Part shown: positions 52,129 through 64,000 of the stretch, piece after piece
Numbering within the stretch: the first letter of the stretch is position 1
Layout: each line of letters begins with the position of its first letter
NCBI GenBank assembly: GCA_024195265.1
Contig: JAJLRJ010000008.1
Coordinates: 42,701,873 to 42,765,872, forward strand
Length of the DNA stretch: 64,000 nucleotides
Source: Dendrophyllia cribrosa
Taxonomy: Eukaryota > Cnidaria > Anthozoa > Scleractinia > Dendrophylliidae
Direction of reading: 5' to 3'
Program-made: the position numbers and the translations under genes
Notes under the pieces: model-generated
Database searches by the model: none
What the model was told of the DNA's origin: nothing
What the model saw: only the letters and a program-made list of their open reading frames with translations

Positions 52129-52482
52129 GTGGAAGGTTTAAGAGGTGGCTTTGGAAAAAGGACAACCTTTTCGGCAAAAGAAAGGGATTTTTTTACTGCA
52201 AAATCTTTCCGCAGGTTCGTAGTTTGTTTGTTTGTCTTTGCTCGATTCGTCATGCGAGGAAAATTTGATTTGTTTAAAATACTTTCACGTTTCTTCTTTC
52301 AAACGAGTTTTCTGCGAGTATTGAATTCAAACTATTTTTTTTTCTTTTTTCATTCACGGAATGTCCCGGAGGCGAGCCAAGATGATTTTCGTTCTAACAT
52401 GCGATGGAATCGAAAGAGAAAGAGAACCCGATTTACGACACGTCTTCGCGGAAAATGTCTGACTTTGAATTTTTTGCCCTGA
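52129..52482 (+). CDS. TIR-encoded outward frame, right copy, unassigned
   Basis: This is identical in translation to the frame at 36871-37224. It starts at GTG, so an exon or a chance frame remains possible. Confidence 0.25.
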   Translation: MEGLRGGFGKRTTFSAKERDFFTAKSFRRFVVCLFVFARFVMRGKFDLFKILSRFFFQTSFLRVLNSNYFFFFFHSRNVPEASQDDFRSNMRWNRKRKRTRFTTRLRGKCLTLNFLP

Positions 52483-53044
52483 AGGTTTTCATGCGGTCTA
52501 ATTACCAAGTGATTGCTTGTATTATGTTCTGTTAAAAGAATTATTCAGCGCTCGATGATAAGCGCTTTTATCACCATAACATCCAGATAAATTTTGCTCA
52601 AACCCCGATCGGAAAGTTACTCAAGAAAAGAAGAAAGCGTTAATCCTTGAAATTTTTTCTTGTTGATGATTTTCATTAAACATGTTATTGAACTTTCACC
52701 CTTGTGTGGGCTTCTTCTTTCATATTGGGGATTTTGACTACTTCCCCAATTCATTCCCCAGGAGGATCGTACACAGGGAAATTTGACCACTTCCCCAAAA
52801 AAAAAATTTGAAAAAAATTTTGAAAAAAATCAAAAAATTTTTTGAAAAAATTCGATACTCAAAATCACCTATATAAATCAAAAATTCAAAAAAAACTTCA
52901 AAAAAAAATTTGAAAAAATTTGAAAAAAAATTGAAAAATAATTCTAGTCAAAATCCCCTATATAAAAAAAATTCTAGTCAAAATCCCCTATTGGGCGTGG
53001 TTAGGGAAATTTGACTATTCCCCCGGTAGCCACCCTTAACTACT

Positions 53045-53049
53045 GCGTG
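53045..53049. repeat. Polinton target duplication, right
   Basis: GCGTG directly follows the last base of the element, matching 36304-36308. Confidence 0.65.
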
Positions 53050-53374
53050 CTATTCTATGTTTTTCTGCAGTTGTCCTATAGAATAAACACTTTTACCTTT
53101 ATTTGCTCATTTCTTATGTTTCTACCAAATTGTCATAATTTCAAGCCCATTTCGTGCATTAGTCTTGTGACACTGGTATGAAAGTAAACGGTAAACAGCC
53201 CCTAAGTCATGTTTCTTGTCATTGAGCCAAGTATGAAAAACTCATTTTCAATAAACAGGCAAACGAAAGGTCCTTGGAGACTTGTGGGCACTGGTCAGCA
53301 GAATTACAATAAAACTTACAGCCTATCAGCGAGCGATCGCGCCATCGAGCGTTTGAGCGATCAAGCGTGTGAAT

Positions 53375-53552
53375 GGCCCTTATCGTAGATGAGTACGCCA
53401 CGCCAATATCGCTTTCTTGACTCTGTAGTCTCGTTTTGATGTTTACGAGAAACTGACGACGATGAGCGTAAACATCAAAACGAGACTATAGGGTCAAGAA
53501 AGCGAGAAACCGCTGATATGTTGGCGTGGCGTACTCATCTACGATAAGGGCT
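53375..53552. repeat. palindromic element
   Basis: CCCTTATCGTAGATGAGTAC at the left is the inverse of the right end, and the arms continue through CGCCACGCCAA and GTTTTGATGTTTACG. Between it and 53861 no feature is seen. Confidence 0.7.
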
Positions 53553-53861
53553 ATTTGCCACCACTGCTGTTCAACGCTTTCGCGTATTCATGAGTTAAAA
53601 TTAGGGGTCACCGATATGTTAAAAATAGGGGTCATATGTACTTAAAACATAAGGGAAATGGTCAAAACTATTGTATTCGGACAGGACCCACCATTTTACA
53701 AAACGACTGGTGGTCTCTTTATATACCACCCCTCCCCCACTGAAAAAGATGATGTCTTGTTAGTATAGCCTGTGCCATCTTAGTAGCAATGCAAGCTTCA
53801 TGCACACAGAGTATTTAAGTCTCATCTCCAATTTTTGGGCCAATAAATTTTGTCCATTCAA

Positions 53862-56800
53862 GAGAAAATAATTGGACAGAGAGGGAGTCTCCCAGTAATG
53901 GGTTTGGGATATCTTAATTGCAAAAAAGTTATTTTTAGTAACAATGCGGACCACGCGAAAACATTTTCCGGTGAGCTGGTTGACTTCCGGAAGACTCGCT
54001 TTCATGAATCAGCGCGTCAAGCCAGGCGGAGTCAGCAAATTAAAAAAATGGCGTCCATCGCGGTGGTAATTTCGCATGTGAAAAAGAAAGTAAAATGGTC
54101 GTGTTTGAGCAAAGAAGGTTATAAGGTACCACAGCGGCTGGATACATAGATCTTCATCTATCTTTATACACAAACTGTTGCAACTGAAGCGGTAAAAAGG
54201 GGGCTGGACAAATTCAACTTACTGGACAGATGCCAATCAACCATCTACTCCGATCTCTTGTAAGCGTCGTTTCTAAAAGTTTGAAGTCGCTTTGCTCGAT
54301 CGATGGCCAGCCCATCCAAACTTTTCAGACGTGAAATATTTGCATACTGTAGAATTCAAAGTTGTTATGTTTTTTGTAGCTGAAGGATAGGAGGATTCTC
54401 TTCTGGGAAAATCACTTTTTAGGAATTTCAACACGGCAAAGAGTTAAAACGCTAAAACCGGTTCACATGCATGCACGGAGTTGTTTTCTATATGCTTTAT
54501 ACGTTTGGAAGGACTTTGTCAGGAGCATCTTCTTTCCACGGAAAATGAATATCAGTTCTGTTGAGGTCAGCTACCAAGGAACTCTATACTGACAGCCGGG
54601 TTAGAGGTTATTTAGAGCCAAAGTGTAAGTAAAATTTCTGGAAAAGTGATTGAATTTTATTTATTCGATAGGCCGCGTGTTCTAAGTTAAATTCATTTAT
54701 TAAAGCTTACTTGGATTATTGACTTCAAAAAAAAATCCAGTAGACTTGTATTATTTTATTTCTAAAAAGCGAATAAATAAAACACGCTTTTCTAGTGATG
54801 TCACCTTAATTTATTCATTGAACTTTGGGATAAAAGCCACCATTTCTTTTTAGTAAACTTGCAGACCTTATAATAAAATTGCGGGCCTCCTCTTTGTCAG
54901 ACAAAAGATCAGAAAGTTTGGCTGACACTGTATGCGACGTCAAAAAACTTAAATGACCTACTATAGAAAATAAAGGCAATCAATTAAGAATTGTAGCTAA
55001 GGTGAATGCATTGACCATACACTTAAATTCCACCCTAGGCCATTTTTTTTATAAATGATTTCGAAAGAGCGGATCGATGCCCTGCTTGGAAGCGGCCGCC
55101 GTTTACACGCTTTGTATTTAGCATTTTTTGCATAAATTTCTATGGACATCTTTATTCGCCTTCTCACATTTATGTTTCATAAACGAATCGATTAGATCCT
55201 TTTCCGCCAGTGAGTGTAGGTTGCTGTTATAATTTGGATTATTTCGCCAAAATCGTTTCAGAGAAATGACTTTATTTTCGCGTGTACGCGAGTTTCAGCG
55301 TCCAACTTCACAAAAATAGTTTCCTGACTTTCCGTTGGATTTTATTTAACGATGCCTCTTTTTAATACGGTTAACACCACTGGCTTATTTTTCATTGAAG
55401 TTTGGTTGTAATCTAAGAAGGGAAAGGAGATCCAAACTCGATATTTTCGTGAGTAAACCAAAATATTCACTTTAGACATTCTAAAATTCGTTTTCTTCGA
55501 CATTTTCGTGCCAAACATAACAAGATACTTGGCTTACAATTTGTAGCCTCAGCACGTCTCCACGGCCACAGTTTTACTTTCATACCTTCATATATATTTG
55601 CTGGTTCATACAAACAGAATTTTGTAATATCTTTGATGTCTTTTATCCCGGGTCACAACTAAGGTAACCGAAAATTCCTGAAGTTTGTCATGCATGCACT
55701 CAGTTCGAAGGAACTTTACAGGCCCACTTTTCCCCAGCAGTTGTTAAATGAATGAAAACTTTATTTTTTAACTGAAATTCAGACGATACTCCAATGGCGA
55801 AAACAAGCAGGCATCGTTTTGGAATAAACTCCAAGGAAAGGCCAGCAAACATTTTTGTGACGCTATTAAATAGTGCGTGTAGTCGGCTGAAACTCGCGCG
55901 TTGTTTGTTTATAAAGTCCTTAAAATTCTTAGTGACCAGTTATAATCTAATCAAAGCAACGTTCGCAAAAACAACTTATTGATTTTTATGAAACATAACT
56001 TGGACAAAGTGAATGAAGATGTCCGATCCATTGTTTTTTATTACAAAAGGTAAATAGAAAGCGTGTAACCGACGGCGCTTCCAAACAAGGCATCATCCGT
56101 AGTTTTCATTTATTAAAAAACGTGGCCTTGGGTATGATGCATTTTCGTATTGAAACTTAGCTAAACTTCTTTAAGCCTAAACACAAAAGTTAATAATATT
56201 ATTGCCTTTAGTCTAGAGTGGACCAAGTTTTTGACGTCGTGATACCGTGTTCAGCAATCTTTTAAACTGAGGTTAAGCTGTACTTTGACATGTACAAACA
56301 AAGGATCGTTGCCGCATACGAGTTTACTAAAAAGAAATGGTGGCCTTTTATCACAAAGTTCAATGAATAAATTAAGGTACATCACTAGAAAAGTGTGTTT
56401 TATTTATTCGCTTTTTAAAAATAAAATAATACAAGTCTACTGGATTTTTTCGAAGTCAATAATCCAAGTACGTATAAGATGAAAACTAACTACGATGAAA
56501 ACTAACTACTTAACCTAAAACACGCGGCCTATCGAATAAATAAAATTCAATAACTTTTCCAGAAATTGTACTTACACTTTGGCTCCAAATAAACCTCTAA
56601 CCCGCGGCTGTCAGTATAGAGTTCCTTGGTAGCTGACCTCAACAGAACTGATATTCATTTTCCATGGAAAGAAGATGCTCCTGACAAAGTCCTTCCAAAC
56701 GTAAGCTTAAGCTTATAGAAAACAAATCCATGCATGCATGTGAACCGGTTTTAGCGTTTTTAACTCCTTGCCGTGTTGAACTTCCTAAAAAGTGATCCTA

Positions 56801-57308
56801 TCCTTCAGCTACAAAAAACATAACAACTTTTTCAACTATTTCACGTCTGAAAAGTTTGGATGGGCTGGCCATCGATCGAGCAAAGCGACGTCAAACTTTT
56901 AGAAACGACGCTTACAAGAGATTGGAGTAGATGGTTGATTGGCATCTGTCCAGTAAGTTGAATTGTCCAGCCCCCTTTTTACCGCTTCAGTTGCAACAGT
57001 TTGTGTATAAAGATAGATAAAGATCTATGTATCCAGCCGCTGTGGGTACTATATAACGTTCTTTGCTCAAATAGGACCATTTTATACTTTCTTTTTCACA
57101 TGCGAAATTACCACCGCGATGGTCGCCATTTTTTTAATTTACTGACACCGCCTGGCTTGACGCGCTGATTCATGAAAGCGAGTCTTCCGGAAGTCAACCA
57201 GCTCACCGGAAAATGTTTTCGCATGGTCCGCATGGTTACTAAAAATAACTTTTTTGCAATTAAGATATCCCAGCCAACGCCCCTAGACTCCCTCTCTGTC
57301 CAATTATA
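53862..57308. mobile_element. 3.4-kb foldback element
   Basis: The ends AATAATTGGACAGAGAGGGAG and the inverse near 57285-57308 open arms that can be followed, with increasing divergence, almost to the centre near 55600. Landmarks pair in order, for example CACCGCGATGG near 57114 against CCATCGCGGTGG near 54054, and GGCCGCGTGTT against its inverse. No ORF of note is present. It is a non-autonomous foldback-type element. Confidence 0.7.
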
Positions 57309-57852
57309 ATCTCTTGGTCCATTACACTCATCAGATAGGTGGTATCTTGCATAACCCCCCTACCCCTACACAAGGTGGGTCCTCGTCGAGTATACTTGTT
57401 ATGACCACTAAAAAAGGTGCCTTTAACAGGTTATACTGCTACTATGATAACCTTTTATGTGACAGTGACCATAACAAGTTCAATTCACCGACTGTTAAGG
57501 AATGGTAGTATTGATCCATCAAACTGTAAGTACTGGAAACTAATACCGGAAAATGTTGTGAGCTACCCAAGTGTAGTTAGTGTAGTAAATGTAGTCAGTG
57601 AAGAAGGACTGTACTTTCGGTAGTTGCTGTAATTATAGTACGTGGTCGTTGTGGATGTAGTTACTTATTCCATTTACCCTCAAATTTCCACTTGTTAGTT
57701 AAAAAAAATTGTTTCAATTTTCAAAATGCTTTTCTTCTTCATTTTCTAGTTATGTAACTCGACGCAGCAGTCTGAATTTTTTTGTCACCAGTTTTCCGCT
57801 TTCCCATTGCAACTCGTAGTTGCTAAAAACATTAAGCTAAACACTAACAATA
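57309..57852. other. stretch without recognised genes
   Basis: AT-rich and low-complexity sequence (GTGTAGTTAGTGTAGTAAATGTAG near 57570). No gene seen. Confidence 0.4.
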
Positions 57853-58299
57853 TTAAGGTTACCGTGTACCTTCAGATCGAAAATTTATTGAATTTTTTTT
57901 TTTGGCGTCAAAATAAAGTTTACAGAATGAACTTTCATCCAAAAAAAATTATCGAAAAATAGTGAAAATTGACGGAGAAATGACGGTATAACTTTTGTGG
58001 GCGGAGTTTGTTTATGAAGCGATATGTTTTTCTAAGCGAGGTTTTCTCAAAGTTAATTTTTCGCTTGTAGGGGACACTTTAAAGAGCTACAACTCAAAGG
58101 GAATTTGTTCGATTTTCCTCAAATTTGGACAGAAGCTAGGCTAACATATAATCAACAAAAACGTGTCGGCGAATTTCTTATTTCCGAAAACTTTTTCGTC
58201 AAGAGCCATTTCCGTGCGATCACTCCAATTTTTTTTTTCTCCCTTTTTCGAAAATATTCTGTAACTTTTCACTGCAATTGAATATGGGAAATCGCCGAC

Positions 58300-58750
58300 G
58301 CTGCCGATTTCCCTTTCGTAAACGGTCGATGCCGTCATTAGCATTCATTAGTAACCAAGCCTTTTGTAATGATCGATGCTATTTCTTTCTAGTTTATGCC
58401 TGGATTGGAACGAAAGCAGGCTATCATTATTAGATAAAATTGGGCCGAGGTAAAGCGATTATTAGATCTAAGCTAGATTCGCGGTTAGGTAAGATTTAGG
58501 GTAAGGGTGACCCGTTATTGATATATATTAAGAAAAGCACCTTTTATAATTAAATTTTTCGTGGATTTGCCGGATCAACCCAGTGGTCTAGTGGTAAAGG
58601 AGAGATGTTAGCATGCAGAGGTTCCGGGTTCGATTCTAGGTAATTAATTGCATTTTTCTTTTTCTGATAGAAAAAATAATTCTAAAATTTGTGAAAATTT
58701 TTCTAAATGTCGTTAAAATGGCATCGACCGTTTACGAAAGGGAAATGTGC
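58300..58750. mobile_element. hAT-like element nested in the TTAA element
   Basis: ATTTCCCTTTCGTAAACGG at the left and the inverse at the right form terminal repeats of about 27 bases. TCGCCGAC flanks both sides (58292-58299 and 58752-58759), an 8-bp duplication typical of hAT. It carries a tRNA-like unit and no transposase. Confidence 0.65.
58575..58645 (+). other. tRNA-like unit (A and B boxes)
   Basis: CAGTGGTCTAGTGGTAAAGG (A box) and GGTTCGATTC (B box) are spaced as in a tRNA. The ends do not form an acceptor stem. It is similar to the units at 7925 and 8238. Confidence 0.6.
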
Positions 58751-59416
58751 ATCGCCGACACGTTTTTTTTTAGCGCTTCGTGTCCGGAAGGCGAGAACAA
58801 ATCAAATTAGCAAAATACAATAATCGCTTTGAGTTATAGCGTTTTAAAGCTGATTCGGACGTTCGAATTTAGACGTCGTAAAAAATTCGACAATTCATTT
58901 TATTACCAAATGGTTTCCATATTTAGATAGCCAGCTCCATAAGCTTTAATTTGATATCTGGGTTTAGGTATATTAAGACGCTAGAACTGTTATACTGGAG
59001 ACACCCCCGAAGGTACACGATAACCTTAATTAAAATACTGTAAATCCGCGACAACTTCTCTGTTTTTATAACAAGAATTCTCTTGGTGTCATAATCTTGT
59101 TAAACGGTTCTCTTATAAACTTTGCTTTCACGCCTTTTCTTCGTTTTCGGTTTTACCACCACCCCTATACCATTGCCACAAGTTGTATATTTGCATTTCA
59201 TTTCTAGGGCCGGTAATATAATTGAAAATGGAAGGATTAATATTGATTTACAAATGACTTCCTCAAGAAGGTAGTAAAGAAAAGGAACGTTTTTTAAAAT
59301 AATTGTTTTTAACATATGACCCGTACGGCCCTGCGAACCTTTTCTTTGCAAAACCATTGATGAAAGTCCCGTATGAGGGCCGTACGCATTTGCGCGAGCG
59401 GAGCCGGAAATAGATG

Positions 59417-59549
59417 TTATTGAACTAGCGTGAGGTCCGTATTGGGAAAATATTGGTCTCGTTCTTTTTTCAAAAAAGTTTATGGAAACTTGCAAAAAAA
59501 GAACGAGACCAATATTTCCCAATACGGACCGAACAAGCTAGTTCAATAA
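59417..59549. repeat. hairpin repeat
   Basis: TTATTGAACTAGC...GGTCCGTATTGGGAAAATATTGGTC pairs with the inverse at 59495-59549. The wider area (59300-59900) repeats CCGTACGGCCCT words in both directions, suggesting a larger dispersed family. Confidence 0.6.
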
Positions 59550-61440
59550 AGTTTTTATTATAATGGCGTTTTTAAAAATTTGCCGATAAATAAATGCAAC
59601 CATTCTCGGCTATTAAACGCGCACGCGCCAAAGCTAAGCATATTCTTGCATTTTTCAAACGACTTTGCGAAGAGTTTAACTAAAATTGTCCGCCAAACAT
59701 GAGGGAAAATGTTTCTTCTTAATGGAAAACAGTTTTCATTTGTTCATTGTTTCATAAAAGGAATTCGGCGAAATGAGTTCGTAAGCGGTCCATCTTAGCG
59801 GTCCGTATTGCAAAATTCGGACCGCTCAGGGAACCAATCAGAATGCTCCTTTTCATTGTGGACCAGTTCGCCATATAATAAAAAGCCGTACGGCCCTACT
59901 ACAAAAGTGGACTGCTTCGCGCGTTAAGATTTCAAGTAATTTTGTCTCCAATTTGGTCATATGATAAAATACTTATCGAGCCAAATATTTTCCCATCCGG
60001 CCCTCCCACTTAGTCAATAAGTACAAAAGTATGAAACCGATGAAGAGTTTTATTTGAGGTAGCTAACCAAGTAATTCCAGCAAAATTTATCTCCTTAAAA
60101 TTAATATTGAAATTGCATTTACCTAGGTAAAGTCGCAAAATGATTTTTCCATGTTAAAACTGTCTGTCGATCCTATAAAAAATGACATTGCAAATAGATC
60201 TAAGTTGGCTTGAATCGTTTTGCAAAAAGAAAATTATAAAATAAATTGGAATAAAAATTATTTCTGACAGTAAAGTAAACTTCCCCTTGAAAAGTTGTCG
60301 TTACATTATTGACATAATAGTTTCTACTGATTATCCTGCTTAATTTACCGTAGCCCTGAAGTGTCTCATCTACATGAAAGACACCTACGCCAATTTTTGA
60401 GGGTACCCAGCGAAATTGCGAATTTGAATGTACGTTTGTAAACTGAAAATATGATAACCACTGAAAACTTCTTATAAAGGACGGGAACTGGAAAATAATA
60501 TTTGAAATGTCCGCATGGACATCAAGCAAACGATATACATGCGAGTTAAAACTTGCATGTGTATAATACCAACTGCGACAACAAATTCTAGCAGGTCGTC
60601 TTTATAGAAATAACAGAATCTGCGTAAAAATTCGAAAACGTTGTAGTCGTTATACGAAATTGTATTTCAATAACAAAATAGAAAATATTCTTTAAAAGAG
60701 GGAGCGAAAACAAAAACGATTTAATTAATTTTTTTTATAACTTTTCTAGCGAAAATATTGCAAACCCCAGAGTGTGAATAAATCATTTACAAGTTCAAAT
60801 TTAATTAAAATTTTACAAAAAAATGCAAATTAACTATATATGGGGAATAAAACGTGAGTTTCTCTATTTACCAAAGCACGGACTAGTAGCATAGTCTTCT
60901 TCGATCTAAATAATTGATTAGAAACGTGACTTAAGTTTTAATTGTGAAACATCCAGGAGGAACATACAGAAACTGACCCACGCTGTTGACGTGAGCAAGT
61001 AACCATTAGCTTTGAAAAGTGTAAAATGGACTTCTGCTCAACTAAAAAGATGAAACGTTATGGCGTCCTGATTTAAAAATCTATTTGGCAGGAGAACGTT
61101 TCCCTTACTTGCTTACATGGGGTTCGTTTTTTAACTCTGAACGTGCTCTGCAGTACTGATTAAAACAGGTATTTATTTCAACTTGTTGCTGTTAAAAGTT
61201 TCTTAGCGCCATATGCTCGAGAAAAAGCGCCTTTTAGTGCCAAAAATGATAAGAAATATCCTTAACTTTTTAACGTAATGTTCTGTGGCAGTCTTGAGGT
61301 CTTATATCTGTCCTTGTTCTTGGTTTGTAATCATTCGTTTGGCATTTAATTTTCTTTATATAATGACGATAACTTTCGTTGTAAAAAATATTCAGTATAT
61401 TTATCATTGTAAGGCGACAAACTGAAAGTTTTCCCACTGT
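59550..61440. other. AT-rich stretch without recognised genes
   Basis: The minus-strand frame at 60200-60529 has no motif I know. Nothing else is supported. Confidence 0.4.
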
Positions 61441-61449
61441 AATTTTTTT

Positions 61450-61675
61450 TTTTTATAATATAATATTTACGCTACTTACAATGCAATGCTTAGGAATACA
61501 TTACTTACAATATGATACTCTATTTACAACACGTACAATACAATCCTCACACTACTTACAATGCAATGCTCTACTTATATACAATATGCTCAATACAATA
61601 CTCACACTACTTATAATGCAGTACTTACACTTTTTACAATACGACACTGGTTACATTACTTGTATATCGTCAGCT
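61450..61675. repeat. minisatellite of TACAATGCAATGCT-type units
   Basis: Imperfect copies of ACTTACAATGCAATGCT and ACTTACAATA(C/T)GATACTC follow each other through this span. Confidence 0.6.
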
Positions 61676-61803
61676 TAAATAAGTTATTTTAAAGGACCAG
61701 TTGTAGTGTTCCACTCGTCTTTTCTTTTAAAGCTCATAAAAAACCTTGCTTTTACAATGAAGGATTTAAGGATTTGAAGAGGTTTATTTATTTGTTTATT
61801 TTT

Positions 61804-64000
61804 TCAAAAACCGCTGAACGATGTCAGAAAACTTGGAAACCCTTCTATGTTTGGGATTTTCTCTTGCATTTTACAAGTCCAGATAAAATATCTGGCAACA
61901 AGAAAGTAGAAATATTGTTGTGTGTGGGAAAGAATATCTGTTCTCAGACCTAGTATTACAGCCAAGGATAAATTATCAATTTTTGTCGTTGAACACTTTT
62001 CATAGAACCATTTTCCAAAACCCTGCCACAAAAGTGACGTTTCGTTACAGTACCAGAATAAATGAATTAGCGTTTCTTTCTCTCCACTACAGAAAGTGCA
62101 AATATCATTATTCCTGATTCCAATTTTCAAGAGATTTAAAAAGTCAATTGTTGCTAGTCTTCGATGAAGCAGTTTAAACTGGAAAATAATTAATTTGGAT
62201 ATTTTTGTACAGCGAAAAGGTAGTTTGTAAACAGCCTGCCAGTTAATAAGATCAGTGCATTGTAAATTGCAGTCAATAATCCACTTATTTTGGCTTTTAC
62301 TGGGGCAGCTCTGTTTTAAGCTGACAAGTTTCTCGTAAGCTATTCTGTTAGATTTGTTAGCTTTTATAAAATTATCGGCAAAACTAACATAGTTTATGTT
62401 ATTTACAAATTGGTCTTCTCTGTCTCTTCTAAGGGCTTTTATAGCAGATACAACACCATGAAAGACAAGAAAGTTTGTTTTAATGTCAAAGCGGTCTTTG
62501 AAGTTAGAGAAAGATAAAAAACTGTTCTCATCTTTCATAAGATGTCCAACTGTTTTTATTCCTTTAGCGGACCATGATTTATAGTATATTGGCTTATTCC
62601 CCACCCTTATAAGAGAATTGTGCCAGGGGTTCAGCGAAAAAAAATGTTTTACAGATTTTACGCTATCGTCAAAACTAATTTCTGACCATATATTTGCAAA
62701 ATTTCAGACGTAAAGGCGTCAGATACTTTAATATACCGAGACAGATCACTTTTATTAAGGTTTCCTTTGAAAATGTCAGGTCCTCCATACTCTTGTAATT
62801 CAAAGTCAAAAAAAAGTTTCCATTTACCATAATTGTCTCTGTCTAAGTATTTTTTAACCCAGGTTGATTTGAGCGCTTTATTAAAAGATTTAAGGTCGAT
62901 CATCTTTAATCCTCCGTTTTCATAATCACTAATCATAACTTTCGCTTGATTTTGTCCCCCTTTCCATCCCAAAGGAAATTATAGAAAATCTTGTTAATCT
63001 CATCTATTGCTCGGTGGTTTGTTTGTTGGGGAGAAAGAATATAAACGAGTTGTGAGGCAATTAAACTCTTTAAAACAACAATTTTCCCCAGAATTCCCAG
63101 CAGCTTAAGCAATTTTTAACTTTTTCTAACTTTTCACTGTAATTTTCGTTCGTAGTTACAGTAGGATCTGTTGATATCCAAACGCCAAGAGCCTTTACTT
63201 TGTGTTTGACCCATTTTAGATTATTTTCAGGACAGAAAATTTCTTGGCGTCCTGTGCAAGATCCGATCCAAAGTATTTCAGTTTTTTTGTTGTTAAGCCG
63301 CAGGCCAGATATAGCACTAAAACGTTCTAGGTCATGCAAAACGGACACGAAGGACATCTGGGAACCATCAAGAATGATTGTAGTGTCATCGGCATATTGA
63401 CTAATTTTGATTTCTTTACCATGCACTAAAATTCCTTTTATAGCGTTGTTTCTTCTGATTTTTTCAGCTAATATTTCCACACCAAGAATAAAGATGTAAG
63501 GGGAAAGGGGGGCAGCCTTGCCTAACTCTTCTTTCAGGTGTAAAAAAACTACTTGCCCACCCCTTGTTTAAGATACAGCTTTCTATACTTTGATAACACA
63601 ATTTAATCCAGTTTATAATTGATGGTCCAAAATTAAAAGACTCTAATGTTTTCCATATAAATGACCATTCCACTGTATCGAAGGCCTTTTCGAAATCCAA
63701 AAATAGTAGTAATCCAGGAATATCATAAGCAGCTGTGTGGTTTATTATGCCATCAATTAACCTAATATTTTCACCAATAAACTGAATCTACCTTTCAAAA
63801 AGCCAGTCTGGTCGTTATTAACTAGTTTTGAAATTACGGTTTTAATACGATTGGCTATGGCCTTTGCTGCTATTTTATAATCACAATGCAATAGTGTTAT
63901 TGGGCGCCAATTTTTAACATAGTAAGGTTCTGCGTCTTTTTTTGGTATTAGTTTAATTATCCCATGTCTTTGGCTTATTGAAAGTTGTCCCTTTTGATAA
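61804..64000 (-). pseudogene. L1-like LINE ORF2, 3' part, frameshifted
   Basis: Minus-strand fragments follow the order of an L1/Tx1-like ORF2. From the window end: LIPKKDAEPYYVKNWRPITLL and NDQTGFLKGRF; then DFEKAFDTVEWSFIWKTLE (motif A, 63464-63700) and RRVRQGCP (motif B); then ISQYADDTTIIL (motif C, 63070-63480) and LRLNNKKTEILWIGS; then GWKGGQNQAKVMISDYENGG (62658-62972); then a C-terminal 266-codon frame (61804-62604) with CTFCSGEKETLIHLFWYC. At least three frameshifts or stops separate them. The 5' end is outside the window. Confidence 0.85.

Larger units (their letters stand above)
36309..53044. mobile_element. Polinton/Maverick-type virus-like element lacking PolB
   Basis: The element is 16,736 bases long. 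Its termini, AGTAGTTAAGGGTGG and the exact inverse, open long inverted repeats (36309-37867 and 51434-53044). Between them lie an integrase, a penton-type protein, a major capsid protein, an adenain-like protease, a packaging ATPase and at least nine small proteins, almost all on the plus strand and tightly packed. This gene set defines Polintons. The protein-primed DNA polymerase B that most Polintons carry is absent, and no remaining gap is long enough to hold one. Near-identical repeats and mostly open frames suggest a young insertion. The coding part is visibly richer in G and C than its surroundings. Confidence 0.93.
51434..53044. repeat. Polinton right terminal inverted repeat
   Basis: The 1611 bases mirror the left repeat almost exactly, starting at AACCGGTTTTTTG and ending CCCTTAACTACT. 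It has an extra segment of about 52 bases near 51605-51660 that is absent on the left. Encoded frames in the two repeats are identical wherever compared. Confidence 0.9.
57853..59029. mobile_element. TTAA-type TIR element, copy 2
   Basis: TTAAGGTTACCGTGTACCTTC at the left and its near inverse at the right match copy 1 (27474-28201) in inverted orientation. It is longer because of a nested element at 58300-58750. TTAA lies at both borders. Confidence 0.75.

Noticed and set aside
36309..53044. A free adenovirus or bacteriophage contaminant
   Set aside because: The element has a target duplication in animal-type flanking DNA, an integrase, long terminal repeats and eukaryotic TATA and AATAAA signals.

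Overview
The window looks like a transposon-dense, gene-poor stretch of an animal nuclear genome. The mix of elements (GIY-YIG Penelope-like retroelements, tyrosine-recombinase relics, L1-like LINE remnants, many hairpin MITEs with tRNA-like inserts, and a Polinton) fits a cnidarian, probably an anthozoan such as a stony coral. That is inference from repeat content; I see no host gene that fixes the species. No convincing cellular protein-coding gene was found.

Layout. 1-4958: Penelope-like elements (PLEs) in inverted and tandem arrangement, with one full-length 903-codon reverse transcriptase/GIY-YIG ORF and hammerhead-like ribozymes in the flanking pLTRs. 7-10 kb: a bare head-to-head pLTR pair with a 15-bp target duplication, a TIR element carrying two tRNA-like units, and an old second PLE family. 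10.7-28 kb: nested inverted-repeat elements, a giant palindrome built of 163-bp tandem units (18.6-22.0 kb), LINE ends, a decayed possibly Helitron-like ORF, and a tyrosine recombinase gene split by a TTAA-type element and a small MITE. 28.9-36.3 kb: mostly unannotatable sequence plus a dead Tc1/mariner copy.

36309-53044: the centrepiece is a 16.7-kb Polinton/Maverick-type element (virus-like DNA transposon) with about 1.6-kb terminal inverted repeats that look nearly identical, 5'-AGTAG termini and a directly adjacent 5-bp duplication, GCGTG. It encodes a DDE integrase with a chromodomain-like tail, a major capsid protein of the F54H12.2 type, a penton-type protein that appears to be two fused units, an adenain-like cysteine protease, a packaging ATPase, a GRF-type zinc-finger protein, and at least nine small proteins, several sharing a Gly/Ala-rich hydrophobic helix next to a lysine tract. 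No protein-primed DNA polymerase B is present, although the element is bounded at both ends and most ORFs are open. The inferred logic is that the integrase inserts the DNA, the capsid, penton, protease, ATPase and basic proteins form and fill a virion, and replication depends on something unrecognised or supplied in trans. The main visible damage is an in-frame TGA near the start of the penton gene.

53-64 kb: a small palindrome, a 3.4-kb foldback element, a second TTAA element with a nested hAT-like insert containing a tRNA-like unit, a hairpin, a minisatellite and the 3' part of a decayed L1-like LINE on the minus strand running off the end of the window. Percentages of identity and GC were not computed.
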